Assembly: GCF_016236915.1 (NCBI RefSeq)
Contig: NZ_JAEHOK010000004.1
Span: 1-64,000, forward strand
Length of the DNA: 64,000 bases
Source: Salegentibacter maritimus
GTDB taxonomy: Bacteria; Bacteroidota; Bacteroidia; Flavobacteriales; Flavobacteriaceae
Direction: 5' to 3'
The notes under the pieces were generated by a model that made no database searches, was not told the origin of the DNA, and saw only the letters and a program-made list of their open reading frames with translations. Each line of letters opens with the position of its first letter. The first letter of the stretch is position 1. Shown here piece after piece: positions 47,208-55,815 of this stretch. The position numbers and the translations under genes were made by a program.

Positions 47208-48653
47208 TTACTGCCTACTAGAATAGTCTATCCCCAATTCGTTGTCACGAACTTTCCTTAATTTAGAATTAAGCGCCTCCTTCATTTTTAAAACAACATC
47301 GGAATACAAAGGATTATAAGCTAAATTATTAAACTGTTGCGGATCAATTTCCATATCGTATAACTCCATGCCCGATCCGGCATCTTCATCATATTGAATA
47401 TAGGCCCATTTTTTATTCCTAATTAAAAATGACTTCCCACCCTGGGTTACCGAGAATATCATATCCCGAACTTCAAAATCTGGATCATCTAAAGTTTTTC
47501 CAATATCCATTCCCTGCAGGTCTTTAGAGGCCTTAAGTCCTACCAGGTTGGCCACAGTTGGATATAAGTCCAGTAGCTCTACAAACGAATGACTCACTGC
47601 CGGTTTTTTCCCGGGAACTTTTATTATTAAGGGTACCCGAACCGATTCTTCGTGTAAGCTTACCTTCATCCAAAAGCGATGCTCATTTAAATGAAACCCA
47701 TGATCTGAAGTAAAAATAACAATGGTGTTATCTTCCAAACCTTCATCTTCCAAAGTTTGTAGTACCTTACCCACCTGAGCATCCATAAAAGAAACAGAGG
47801 CATAATAGCCTGCTATAGCTTTTTTCTCCTGTGCTTCCGTCATTTTTGCATTTACGCTGGTTACATAATTAATTCCGCGTTGCGGAATATCATCCCAATC
47901 GTTTTCCACCTGGGGAGGCAATATCATTTCCTGGTAGGGATAAGGCTCAAAATATTTTTCAGGAGCTACAAACGGTACATGCGGACGAACAAAACCAACT
48001 GCCAAAAAGAAAGGTTCATCTTTATGCTTTTTAATTAAGTTGATTGCTGTTTTTGCCGTTTTCCCATCAGATTGAATAGTATCATGCCCTTCTGCTTTTA
48101 CTATAGTCATAACATTACCACCCTGGCGTGGCTTATGTCCATAAGGATTATTCTGTGCCAGTTCTGCCTCTCCTTCCGATTTCCATTCGGCTGCCTGACT
48201 GTTAAAACGTTCTGTCCAGGAAGCAGCATCATCTTCGCCATGAGCACCTGTTTCTATATCTATAGGAACACCCATATGATAAATCTTACTCACCCTGGCC
48301 GAATAATAACCATTATCTTTAAATAGTTGAGGCCAGGATTTTCTGTGGGGACCCATATTTTCTCTTCCACTCACATATCCATAAGTGGTACTTGCAGTTG
48401 GATAATACCCAAACATCATAGATGCCCTGGATGGTCCACAAACCGGATATTGCGAATAAGCACGAGTATACTTCACCCCTTCAGAAGCAAGCTTATCTAT
48501 ATTAGGAGTTTCCGGTACCGGATTCCCATAAGCTGAAACCGCAGTGGTGGTAAGATCATCTGCAATAATGAAAAGAACATTATATTTCTTTGATTCTTGC
48601 GCCTGAATTGTGGTTAAACCTATAAAAAAAGAAAAAAGTATTATTCTAATCAT
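47208..48653 (-). CDS. Secreted sulfatase (iduronate-2-sulfatase-like, S1 family)
   Basis: This is a formylglycine-dependent sulfatase, likely exported. The 481-residue protein has a signal peptide (IILFSFFIGLTTIQAQ). The metal ligands DD are in IIADDLTT. The modification motif C72-G-P-S-R-A sits in PVCGPSRASMM, and TSDHGFHLNEH and NKKWAYIQYD-like segments match the IDS-type subfamily. It would remove sulfate from sulfated polysaccharides, typical of marine flavobacteria. The CxPSR form can be matured by FGE or anaerobic maturase; neither is in view. No glycoside hydrolase or SusCD pair adjoins it, so it is not in an obvious polysaccharide utilisation locus. Confidence 0.9.
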   Translation of the reverse strand: MIRIILFSFFIGLTTIQAQESKKYNVLFIIADDLTTTAVSAYGNPVPETPNIDKLASEGVKYTRAYSQYPVCGPSRASMMFGYYPTASTTYGYVSGRENMGPHRKSWPQLFKDNGYYSARVSKIYHMGVPIDIETGAHGEDDAASWTERFNSQAAEWKSEGEAELAQNNPYGHKPRQGGNVMTIVKAEGHDTIQSDGKTAKTAINLIKKHKDEPFFLAVGFVRPHVPFVAPEKYFEPYPYQEMILPPQVENDWDDIPQRGINYVTSVNAKMTEAQEKKAIAGYYASVSFMDAQVGKVLQTLEDEGLEDNTIVIFTSDHGFHLNEHRFWMKVSLHEESVRVPLIIKVPGKKPAVSHSFVELLDLYPTVANLVGLKASKDLQGMDIGKTLDDPDFEVRDMIFSVTQGGKSFLIRNKKWAYIQYDEDAGSGMELYDMEIDPQQFNNLAYNPLYSDVVLKMKEALNSKLRKVRDNELGIDYSSRQ

Positions 48654-48870
48654 TGTTGATGTCTTTATATTGAATCATTTCCTATTAATGGGTTTTCGTC
48701 GTGATTTTCTGCTATTAACATAAATAAAATCTCTATTATAATATTTCCTCTAAAATAGAATAACGAACATTAAACAGATACTGATATTATAATTTTTGCC
48801 TTAAAAAAATTAAAATCTAAGACTAATCTTTAGCTTAAAAGATATAAATATCTTCGGCTTTTGAACAATA

Positions 48871-48900
48871 AAAAAGCCTACATTCCCATGTAGGCTTTTT
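48871..48900 (-). terminator. Perfect 13-bp terminator hairpin of the displaced tRNA end
   Basis: AAAAAGCCTACAT and ATGTAGGCTTTTT are exact complements with a TCCC loop. The hairpin lies just downstream of the tRNA 3' fragment on the minus strand and can terminate in both directions. Confidence 0.8.
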
Positions 48901-48906
48901 ACTTTT

Positions 48907-48930
48907 GTGACCCCGGCAGGATTCAAACCT
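48907..48930 (-). other. tRNA 3'-end fragment, candidate att site of the island
   Basis: On the minus strand the sequence reads AGGTTTGAATCCTGCC followed by GGGGTCAC. It is a T-loop (TTTGAAT), the 3' T-stem and an acceptor 3' strand CGGGGTC plus discriminator A. The 5' half of the T-stem is wrong (TTAGG instead of GCAGG) and no anticodon or D arm follows, so this is not a complete tRNA. A displaced tRNA 3' end next to a terminator is the classic scar of tRNA-targeted integration. From memory the 3' end could be that of an Arg tRNA, but this is uncertain. Confidence 0.65.
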
Positions 48931-49251
48931 AACTTGCGCATCTTAGAACTAGAAAGGATTACGTTGAATTATAGCTTCAAGGTCACCTTTTAGGTATCTT
49001 TAATTTTAAACTAATTTGTGGTAATTTGACTTCAATTTTCTAAAAATACAAAATTATTGGCTTTGGCGATAAAAAATGAAATTATAATTAAAGGCTGCAA
49101 CACCCTACCTTCAAAAAGTGAAATGCATTAGTTATCTCCATTAGCATAACGTTCTAGAAGCTCTCATCCAAACTTTTATTTGAAGTCAAAAAAATAGTGC
49201 TACCAGGATAATTTAAGCAGCACTACCTATAATTAATCCAAAAACTAAGAC

Positions 49252-49578
49252 CTAAGAATTATCGTCTATTCCTGCATCGGGTGCATTCTTTTTCACTGAA
49301 GTAATTCCATTTTCCATAGCATTTAGGGTAGTGTAAACTTCGCTTGTGCCGATAACCTGACCGTTAGTTGACTTCAGATTGAATCTATGACCAGAAGCCG
49401 TTTCTTTACGTTCAAAAAGTTCATCCAACTGAGAATTTTTCCGAACAGACTCTATCCCATTCATACAAGAGGGCTTTGCTTTGTAGCCTTCGCTGCTTAA
49501 AATCACTTGACCATTTCTGGCCTTTAGGTTAAAACGGAATTCTCCTGCTTTATCTTTTTTAATCTCAAATTTACCCAT
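49252..49578 (-). CDS. YegP-family (DUF1508) protein
   Basis: The 108 residues form two tandem DUF1508 repeats: GEFRFNLKARNGQVILSSEGY followed by a second GHRFNLKSTNGQVIGTSEVY. Each repeat is one strand-rich half of the YegP fold. The function of the family is not known. The C-terminal tail (DAGIDDNS) is acidic. It is the first gene inside the proposed island, in opposite orientation to ssb. Confidence 0.88.
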   Translation of the reverse strand: MGKFEIKKDKAGEFRFNLKARNGQVILSSEGYKAKPSCMNGIESVRKNSQLDELFERKETASGHRFNLKSTNGQVIGTSEVYTTLNAMENGITSVKKNAPDAGIDDNS

Positions 49579-50282
49579 AGTAATAATTGGTTTTTAATGT
49601 ACTTTTTAAAGATAAGAAAATTGAGTCAAATAAAAATCTTTAACAATGCCTTCTCTATCAGCCTAAATTTCACATAGCAATTAATACATACTGTTAGAAT
49701 TGGTAATTACAAATACGCAGAACAGAGAATTAATATTATATAATCATTCAGCACATTAGCCTTCCGTACCTCCAGGCTAAAGAGCTTCATTCACTGGCAC
49801 CGGACACAAGCGAAAAATCTTCACCTTCCATTTCGCTTATTCCGCAAAAACGGCGGAATGCTTCATTCTCGGTTCTGGTTTCCACTTAAGTCCTCAAATT
49901 GGATTCCATAATTAATTTAATTCCGCTTCCTGCTCCTTCCCTACTCTTCCATTTACCTATTTGAAGTATTCCCGGCCTTCACTGCCACTACCTTTTTTTG
50001 TAATGCAAAATACCAAGTTTTAGAAGTTAGTCCAGACTGCATAAAGCCGGTTTCTGCGCTCCCTTTTTATAAGTCCTCCCTAATTCTAAATCTTGAAAAT
50101 GTATCAGCATCAAAAAAAGGTAACAGTGAAGGCGCTACGGAAAGTAAATCTAAAAACGGAAAAATGAAATCATACAAATCCACAAAAAGGAAGCGGAATT
50201 AAAAAATCAAAAAAGGAAAACGCTCAGGATACAATAAGTAAATCAGTTAAAAATCAATTATAAACCTTTAAATCTTTTAGTT
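49579..50282. repeat. Hairpin-rich region with a large imperfect inverted repeat upstream of ssb
   Basis: No gene is visible in 704 bases. Three short hairpins lie at 49756-49780 (TTAGCCT/AGGCTAA), 49809-49837 (AGCGAAA/TTTCGCT) and 49839-49859 (ATTCCGC/GCGGAAT). Then two inverted copies of about 120 bases, 49916-50030 and 50081-50203, face each other across a 50-base core. Matching blocks are TTTAATTCCGCTTCC (15/15), GCCTTCACTG (10/10) and ACCTTTTTTT (10/10), plus a CAAG-TTTAGAA block. The middle of each arm has diverged. It may be an origin, a transfer site or two decayed gene ends. Confidence 0.5.
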
Positions 50283-50627
50283 ATGAAAACGCTTAGAAAC
50301 ACAGTACAGTTAATTGGAAACGTAGGGGAAGATCCAAAATCTCACAGGTTTGAAAACGGTATGTTGGTTTGCCGATTCTCTCTGGCCACCAATGAACAAT
50401 TTTTTAAAGACGGAGAGAAAACTCAGGAAACACAATGGCACCAGCTTGTAGCCTGGAGTAAGCAGGCAGAACTAGCTAGTAAGTATATCGCTAAGGGAAA
50501 GGAAATTGCTATTAAAGGCAAATTAACTTATCGCACGTATAACAATGAAGCTGGAGAGAAACAGTACATCACCGAAATTCTAGTAGATGAGATCCTTTTA
50601 TTGGGTAACTCCGCAAAGGATAGTTAA
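50283..50627 (+). CDS. ssb: Single-stranded DNA-binding protein (island copy)
   Basis: This SSB coats single-stranded DNA during transfer or replication. The 114-residue protein is one OB-fold: NTVQLIGNVGEDPKSHRFENG, CRFSLATNEQF, ETQWHQLVAWSKQAELASKYI and KGKEIAIKGKLTYR. It stops soon after the fold and lacks the long linker and the acidic PF tail used for protein contacts, as in many plasmid or element-borne SSBs. It is followed by a terminator-like hairpin and a RadC-like gene. Confidence 0.92.
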   Translation: MKTLRNTVQLIGNVGEDPKSHRFENGMLVCRFSLATNEQFFKDGEKTQETQWHQLVAWSKQAELASKYIAKGKEIAIKGKLTYRTYNNEAGEKQYITEILVDEILLLGNSAKDS

Positions 50628-50637
50628 ATCAAAAAAC

Positions 50638-50673
50638 AAAGAGGGCGTCATCGTCGAAAAGTGCGCCCTCTTT
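50638..50673 (+). terminator. Hairpin between ssb and the RadC-like gene
   Basis: AAAGAGGGCG pairs with CGCCCTCTTT, a 10-bp stem including the T-run side. Only a short T-run follows, so it may be an attenuator rather than a full stop. Confidence 0.6.
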
Positions 50674-50700
50674 CATTATCTAACTTTAAACAAATCAATA

Positions 50701-51150
50701 ATGGAAACCAAAGTTAATGAAATTGCAATAAGTTACAGCGGAAGTATTAAAACAAAATTGCTTCCCAAAATATCTTCTTCCCGTGATGCCGCCAACCTTC
50801 TTTTTGAGCATTGGGATAAACAAAACATTGAACTCTTTGAAAGTTTTAAAATGTTACTACTTAATAATTCAAACAAGGTAAAAGGTATTTATACACTTTC
50901 TACAGGTGGTATCACCGGAACTTTAGTGGATATAAGAATTGTATTCGCGGTAGTCCTTAAGTCTGTAACTACCTCTATAATTTTAGCCCATAACCATCCA
51001 TCGGGAACCCTTCAGCCCAGTCAACCCGATAAACTGCTGACTGAAAAGATTAAAAAAGCCGGGGAACTTTTTGATATAAAAGTTTTGGATCACATCATTC
51101 TAACACCCGAAGGAGATTATTTCAGTTTTGCCGATGATGGGATATTATAA
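50701..51150 (+). CDS. RadC-like JAB/MPN-domain protein
   Basis: The 149-residue protein carries the JAMM metal site: HNHPSGTLQPSQPD near residue 98 and an upstream Glu in ELFESFKMLLL. RadC-like proteins are frequent on mobile elements; their role, once linked to DNA repair, is unsettled. The ATG at 50701 (METKVNEIA) follows the ssb hairpin and is preferred over a longer frame from 50587 that overlaps ssb and reads through the hairpin. Confidence 0.9.
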   Translation: METKVNEIAISYSGSIKTKLLPKISSSRDAANLLFEHWDKQNIELFESFKMLLLNNSNKVKGIYTLSTGGITGTLVDIRIVFAVVLKSVTTSIILAHNHPSGTLQPSQPDKLLTEKIKKAGELFDIKVLDHIILTPEGDYFSFADDGIL

Positions 51151-51299
51151 CCATAAATAATTAGATTTTAAAAACGGATTATGAAGTTCATGATCCGTTT
51201 TTGATTTTACGAAATTCTCAAACATTTGCTCATTTTTCTATAGTTAACTCCAAAGATTTTCTCTTCAAATCATAAAAAGCAGGATTCAGTTTTTAAACA

Positions 51300-51420
51300 T
51301 TTAAAAGGCTATTAAATTCATTTTAATAGTCAAAATTTTTGTCCCTGCGGGACGAAAAGGTAGAGCAAGAGGGTAACGGGCAAAGCCACGTTAAGAAATA
51401 CCTTTTAAAACACAAGTAGC
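51300..51420. other. Candidate oriT upstream of the mobilisation genes
   Basis: The 382-bp gap (51151-51532) has no gene. It holds an 8-bp inverted repeat CTATTAAA/TTTAATAG (51309-51329). A tight GTCCC-TGC-GGGAC hairpin follows (51341-51353). Then comes a purine/GC-richer tract containing GAGCAAGAGGGTAACGGGC (51363-51381). Inverted repeats followed by a GC-richer nick-type region directly before a relaxase operon are typical of oriT. No known nick consensus could be assigned. Confidence 0.4.
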
Positions 51421-51532
51421 TGTTTAACAGTTATTTAAATAATTTTATTCAAGGATAAAATTTAAAAAGAAGTTGTTTTATTACTAAAAACCTTTGAAAC
51501 CCATTGAAAAATGGTAGAAATTTTACTAAAAA

Positions 51533-51907
51533 ATGGATGAAGAATATAAAAAAGAGAAGTTCGAGACTCTTAAGATCAAGACTTCAGTAGCCAAAAAATT
51601 TAGAAGGTTCAGCCGGGCTTTATCTAAATCCCAATCAATGACACTATTATCGATGGTCGATTTTTTTGAAATAAATAGTATTTCCCCAAATGAAATGATG
51701 GGTCCAAAAATGCAGACTCTGGAAAACCTAGTCAAAAAAAGAATAAATGCAGTAATCGCAATTTTGAAAGATATAGAGAAAAATAAAGTAAACCCCACTT
51801 TAGGCATTTTGGAATCTCTAATGGAAGCTGCAGATCCCAAAAATAACTACGAAAATCGGATAAGGGACTATGAGGAAGACGATACTCATCCCGATTTTTA
51901 TAAATAA
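51533..51907 (+). CDS. BfmA/BtgA-family mobilisation accessory protein
   Basis: The 124-residue basic protein resembles the BfmA/BtgA proteins of Bacteroides mobilisable elements, small DNA-binding partners of the relaxase. It has the KKEKFETLKIKTSVAKKFR N-terminus and an SKSQSMTLLSMVDFFE segment like a ribbon-helix-helix core. A helical SVKKRINAVIAILKDIEK-like part follows (VKKRINAVIAIL, then KDIEK). It should bind the nearby origin of transfer. The relaxase starts 7 bases after its stop, so they are one operon. Confidence 0.82.
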   Translation: MDEEYKKEKFETLKIKTSVAKKFRRFSRALSKSQSMTLLSMVDFFEINSISPNEMMGPKMQTLENLVKKRINAVIAILKDIEKNKVNPTLGILESLMEAADPKNNYENRIRDYEEDDTHPDFYK

Positions 51908-51914
51908 ACCTATT

Positions 51915-52952
51915 ATGTATATCACTATCACACCTCAGAAACTGGGCGCAAATTATTCTCAAAGTGCCGCAGATTATGTCGATTACCTGGAAAAAGAGAA
52001 TCAGCTTCCTGGTATAGAAGAAAAGGATCAGGAGCTTTTTTTCAATCAGAAGGAGGATGAAATTTCTCCGGAAATAGTTGTAAAGGAAATAGATGCCAAT
52101 ACGGCTAAACTGGAAAAGATGGAACCAAAATTTTATTCTATTACCGTAAACCCATCACAATATGAGTTGAAAAAACTACAAAACAGTTCTGAAGCTTTAA
52201 AACAATATACCAGGGCAATTATGAAAGATTATGCCTCCAGCTTTAATCGAGAGATTAATGGTAGACCAATTAATGTAAACGATATTAAATATTTCGCAAA
52301 GATCGAACACCACAGAACATTTAAAGGCACCGATTACCAGGTAAGGGAAAATCAGCCTTATGCCACAAAAATACTGGAACTCAAAAATGAAATTCGGAAA
52401 ATAGAACGTGGTGAAATGCAAGGCAGCATAAGATCCAGGGAACAGCAGATTATTAATTTGGAAAGGGAAGCTCCCCACCAGCAAAACGGTCAACGTATTG
52501 CCCAGGGAATGCTTAAGGATGGAAAACAGAGCCATATTCATATTATTGTAAGCCGAAAGGATGTTTCCAATTCCCATAGCCTATCGCCTGGTAGTAAATA
52601 CAAAGCTTCTGAGGTTGAACTGAATGGTAAACTGGTGAAAAGAGGATTTAACAGGGATGATTTTTTCAAAAAAGCAGAAAAGACATTTGATAAACAATTT
52701 CAATATCAACGTAATTTTGTAGAAACTTACCAGGCCAGGAAAGTTTTTATAAAGAGTCCGAAAGCATATTTTTCTGCTATTATGGGATTGCCCGCATCTG
52801 AAAAAGCCCTGGCAATAAAAATGCTTAGAGAAACCGGTATCCCCTTGCCGCCTGTAATTCCTCTTTCTAAGGCCCAGCTAAGCGTGAAACTGATAAAAAC
52901 AATTCAGAAAGGCATCCTAACAGCTTCAAGATCTGCATCAATAGGAATTTAA
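51915..52952 (+). CDS. MobB-type relaxase, DUF5712 family
   Basis: The predicted relaxase nicks oriT and pilots the strand. The 345-residue protein has a catalytic-type N-terminus (MYITITPQKLGANYSQSAADY) with possible tyrosines Y15 and Y21. It has EHHRTFKGTDYQV near residue 131 and the metal-binding-type HIHIIVSRKD at 207-216. The DUF5712 family is found on Bacteroidota integrative elements. The start at 51915 is chosen because an upstream in-frame start overlaps the previous gene and gives no conserved residues. The assignment as a relaxase is by family and context. Confidence 0.8.
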   Translation: MYITITPQKLGANYSQSAADYVDYLEKENQLPGIEEKDQELFFNQKEDEISPEIVVKEIDANTAKLEKMEPKFYSITVNPSQYELKKLQNSSEALKQYTRAIMKDYASSFNREINGRPINVNDIKYFAKIEHHRTFKGTDYQVRENQPYATKILELKNEIRKIERGEMQGSIRSREQQIINLEREAPHQQNGQRIAQGMLKDGKQSHIHIIVSRKDVSNSHSLSPGSKYKASEVELNGKLVKRGFNRDDFFKKAEKTFDKQFQYQRNFVETYQARKVFIKSPKAYFSAIMGLPASEKALAIKMLRETGIPLPPVIPLSKAQLSVKLIKTIQKGILTASRSASIGI

Positions 52953-52963
52953 ATCAACCAGCT

Positions 52964-54604
52964 ATGGAAGTCAATTTTCTAAATATTATCTTATGCATTG
53001 CAATCGGGAGCGGGATTTTCTTCCGAATGTATAAAATCACCTCTTTTGCATTTCTTAAGAATCTATTTGTAGGTGGTTTGTTCCTTTGGGCACTTTTACC
53101 GAATGATCCTTCATTAAAGGAAATAGCTAACATAGCCCTTTACTTGGGATGTCCTCTTATTTTAAGCAATACGGTTCTTTATGTTTTTATCTCCACGAAT
53201 GAAAAATCAAATATCGAAACTAAATACCAGGTTCAATTTAAGACTGAGAGTGGATCCTTTAAAATTAATAATATTAAACGCGGAGTTTCTGTAATTGGTG
53301 CTGCAGGTAGTGGTAAAACAGAAAGTGTTGTATATAACCTTTTGCAACATTTCAACCGAAATTCTTTCTGCGGACTTATACACGACTACAAAGATTTTGA
53401 GATTACCGAAATGGCCTTTCCCCTATTTAAAAATCGAAATCTGGAGTTCTATATACTTTCCTTTGATAAAATAATTCATAGGGTAAATCCTATTGCACCA
53501 AGGTATATGGAGAATGAGGAAGATATTAATGAGGTTTCTCGTGTTTTGATTGAGAACCTATTGGAACAAAAAGAATCGGGTGCGGTAGGCGTAGGAAAAT
53601 TTTTTAATGATGCTGCGCAAGGACTAATCTCCGGATTAATATGGAAACTAAAGGTTTCATTTCCGAAATTTTGTACCCTCCCTCACCTCATTGCGATTTA
53701 TCAATATTTGGACACCGATGAGCTTATTGGTTTTTTAAAATCAAACCAAACTTCACGGGCATTTGCAGATGCTTTTATAAGCGGTAAAGATTCCGAAAAA
53801 CAAACTGCGGGGGTAAAGAGTACCCTTTCAACAGCTTTGATGAAAATTAGCAGTAAACGGATTTTTATGGCTTTGGCTGCAGATGATATTCCGCTAAATA
53901 TTAATAATAAAGATAACCCGGCGGTAATCTCGCTAGTAAATAATCCCAAATACGATTCCTCCTATTCCCCGGTGATCGCTACGGTAATGCATACTATTGT
54001 AAAACAAATGAGCGTGAGGCACTCCAAATCATCTTTCATACTTATTGAAGAAGCGCCAACCATACGGTTGTTAAATATGCATCGTATTCCTGCCACTCTT
54101 AGAAGCTATGATATAGCAACCGTATATGTGATGCAGGATAAGATTCAGAATGATATGATGTATGGAGACAAAGCCAGTAAGGCAATTTTAAGTAATCTTT
54201 CCTATCAGTTTTTCGGAAAAGTTAATGACCCAGATACAGCGCGGTTTTATGAACGATTTTTCGAAATTATAAAAGATGAAACAAAAACAGTAATGCGGGG
54301 TACCGGTTTAGATTTCGATACTAAAATATCAACGGGCGAAAAAGAAATTTACAAAGTAAGAGCGAATGTGTTTTTTGGTTTAAAACAAGGAGAGTTTATC
54401 ACATACGCCGATGGGAAGGATAAAAAAGTACATTTTAAGCAGCAGCTAATTGAAAGGGAACTGCCTGAAGGAGGGCAATTCTTTTCAGATGAGGAAATCA
54501 ATGAAAATTATATAAAAATATATAGAGAGGTGCGTAATATCTGTAAGTCTTTTAAGGAAAAGAAAAAAAGTACGAAACCTGATGAAGCGGCTTCAAAAAA
54601 TTAA
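52964..54604 (+). CDS. TraG/TraD-type conjugative coupling protein
   Basis: This inner-membrane ATPase links the relaxosome to the type IV secretion channel. The 546-residue protein has three to four N-terminal hydrophobic segments (residues about 7-80). Walker A GAAGSGKT is at 112-119, and Walker B ILIEEAPTIRL follows (about residue 355). The C-terminal part (LSYQFFGKVNDPDTARFYE) matches the TraM-recognition/TraD_C-type domain. It follows the relaxase with an 11-base gap. It ends in a 4-base tail-to-tail overlap with yedK. Confidence 0.88.
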   Translation: MEVNFLNIILCIAIGSGIFFRMYKITSFAFLKNLFVGGLFLWALLPNDPSLKEIANIALYLGCPLILSNTVLYVFISTNEKSNIETKYQVQFKTESGSFKINNIKRGVSVIGAAGSGKTESVVYNLLQHFNRNSFCGLIHDYKDFEITEMAFPLFKNRNLEFYILSFDKIIHRVNPIAPRYMENEEDINEVSRVLIENLLEQKESGAVGVGKFFNDAAQGLISGLIWKLKVSFPKFCTLPHLIAIYQYLDTDELIGFLKSNQTSRAFADAFISGKDSEKQTAGVKSTLSTALMKISSKRIFMALAADDIPLNINNKDNPAVISLVNNPKYDSSYSPVIATVMHTIVKQMSVRHSKSSFILIEEAPTIRLLNMHRIPATLRSYDIATVYVMQDKIQNDMMYGDKASKAILSNLSYQFFGKVNDPDTARFYERFFEIIKDETKTVMRGTGLDFDTKISTGEKEIYKVRANVFFGLKQGEFITYADGKDKKVHFKQQLIERELPEGGQFFSDEEINENYIKIYREVRNICKSFKEKKKSTKPDEAASKN

Positions 54605-55329
54605 AATAACTTGCCCTGTTCCCCTGCTCCATCATCCACAGGTTCTAAAAATTCTGGGGTATTGGTATTAATCTCACGTTTATAAATATTGGCTACCGAA
54701 TGAGATTTAAATTCTTCCTTAATAAAACCGTGTTTTACCAGGTCTAAAATGCCTTTATCTGATAAATCTTCCCGTAACCATTCTCCTTCAAAAGCAGGGT
54801 CTAATACTAAAGGCATCCGTTTTTTCTTATTATGAATTTTTTCAAAAAAATCGTTAGCTTCAGTAGTCACCAGGCTAACATTCCAATATTCATCATCAAA
54901 TTCATTATAAATACCGGCAAAACAAAAAAGCTTTCTGTTTTCCAAATAACAATATTTGGGAACCGGCTTAGCTTTAAAATTATCATTTGGGTAATGGGGT
55001 TCAAAAAAGCCATCCGCCAGGATTAAACAGCGCCGTTTTCTTGCTGGTTCTTTAAAAAGTTTAGAGTGAAGCAAACTTTCTCCTCTCGCATTAAGGGTAT
55101 TATAATCTTTTCGGAAATCGATAATATCTATCCCTGGTTGATTGGGAAATAAGCCCCACTCCATAGGATATATATGTGAAGGATCTTCAATTGGTAAGCA
55201 AAAAAGGTTTGGATGAGTATAGCCTGAAAGATGATAATATGGTTCGTAGGTTCCATAATATAAAAGTTCAGCACCGGTATGTTTTTCAATAGCTGCTAAT
55301 TTTTTAGTAAGACTGGTTTCGTAACACAT
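54601..55329 (-). CDS. yedK: SOS response-associated peptidase family protein YedK (HMCES)
   Basis: YedK/HMCES proteins form a covalent thiazolidine link with abasic sites in single-stranded DNA and so shield them. The catalytic Cys2 is exposed (MCYETS) once Met1 is removed. NARGES, the DGFFEPH and FCFAGIYNEF blocks and the C-terminal IHNKKKRMPLVLDP are the family motifs. The 242-residue length is normal. It is transcribed head-to-head with umuD with 68 bases between, so the three genes may be co-regulated. Its stop overlaps the coupling protein gene by 4 bases. Confidence 0.92.
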   Translation of the reverse strand: MCYETSLTKKLAAIEKHTGAELLYYGTYEPYYHLSGYTHPNLFCLPIEDPSHIYPMEWGLFPNQPGIDIIDFRKDYNTLNARGESLLHSKLFKEPARKRRCLILADGFFEPHYPNDNFKAKPVPKYCYLENRKLFCFAGIYNEFDDEYWNVSLVTTEANDFFEKIHNKKKRMPLVLDPAFEGEWLREDLSDKGILDLVKHGFIKEEFKSHSVANIYKREINTNTPEFLEPVDDGAGEQGKLF

Positions 55330-55371
55330 TTTAAAAAATTTGGATTATATCCTATTATTTGGAAATTTACC

Positions 55372-55379
55372 TACTTTTG
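55372..55379 (+). promoter_or_regulatory. Candidate -7 element for umuDC
   Basis: TACTTTTG matches TAnnTTTG, 18 bases before the umuD ATG. In the same 68-bp space the AT-rich GGATTATATCC (55342-55352, GGAT/ATCC arms) could be an operator shared with yedK. Confidence 0.5.
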
Positions 55380-55397
55380 TTTCTTAATTCGTAATTA

Positions 55398-55814
55398 ATG
55401 AAAATTTACAAAAAATATTCGCTTCATAATTTAATAATGCCACTTTCTTCTTGTGGGATTTCTGCCGGTTTTCCGTCCCCGGCAGAAGATCATTTAGAAG
55501 ATATTATTGACCTCAACCAACAACTCATTAGAAATAAAGAAGCTACATTCTTTGGTAGAGCTGAAGGCGATAGTATGATCGGTGCCGGAATTGGTAATGG
55601 TGATCTTCTGGTAATCGATAAAAGTTTAAGACCCAAAAATGATAACATCGCGGTATGTTTCTTAGATGGGGAATTTACCGTTAAGCGAATTAAGATCGAA
55701 AAGGATATCATCTGGCTTGTAGCTGAAAATGAAAAATATCAACCCATTAAAGTCACTTCAGAAAATGATTTTGTGATATGGGGCATTGTGACGCACTGCA
55801 TAAAAGACCTGTAA
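55398..55814 (+). CDS. umuD: UmuD-like S24 self-cleaving peptidase
   Basis: UmuD matures by self-cleavage and then forms DNA polymerase V with UmuC. The 138-residue protein has the A23-G24 cleavage site ([10 protein letters not shown]). The catalytic Ser59 is in [10 protein letters not shown] and Lys96 in GEFTVKRI. The stop is one base before the umuC ATG region (55816), so they are coupled. No LexA-type gene is seen in the window, so the signal for induction is unknown. Confidence 0.93.
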   Translation: MKIYKKYSLHNLIMPLSSCGISAGFPSPAEDHLEDIIDLNQQLIRNKEATFFGRAEGDSMIGAGIGNGDLLVIDKSLRPKNDNIAVCFLDGEFTVKRIKIEKDIIWLVAENEKYQPIKVTSENDFVIWGIVTHCIKDL

Positions 55815-55815
55815 T

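Larger units (their letters stand above)
48654..49251. other. Chromosome/island junction region
   Basis: This 598-bp gap contains the tRNA-type terminator, the tRNA 3' fragment (listed separately) and AT-rich sequence with no gene. Left of the fragment is taken as chromosome and right of it as mobile island. Confidence 0.55.

Noticed and set aside
47208..48653. Part of a polysaccharide utilisation locus
   Set aside because: No SusC/SusD pair, glycoside hydrolase or regulator lies next to the sulfatase.
48907..48980. A complete tRNA gene on the minus strand
   Set aside because: Only the T-loop, the 3' T-stem and the acceptor 3' strand are recognisable; the 5' T-stem is mismatched and no anticodon or D arm can be drawn.
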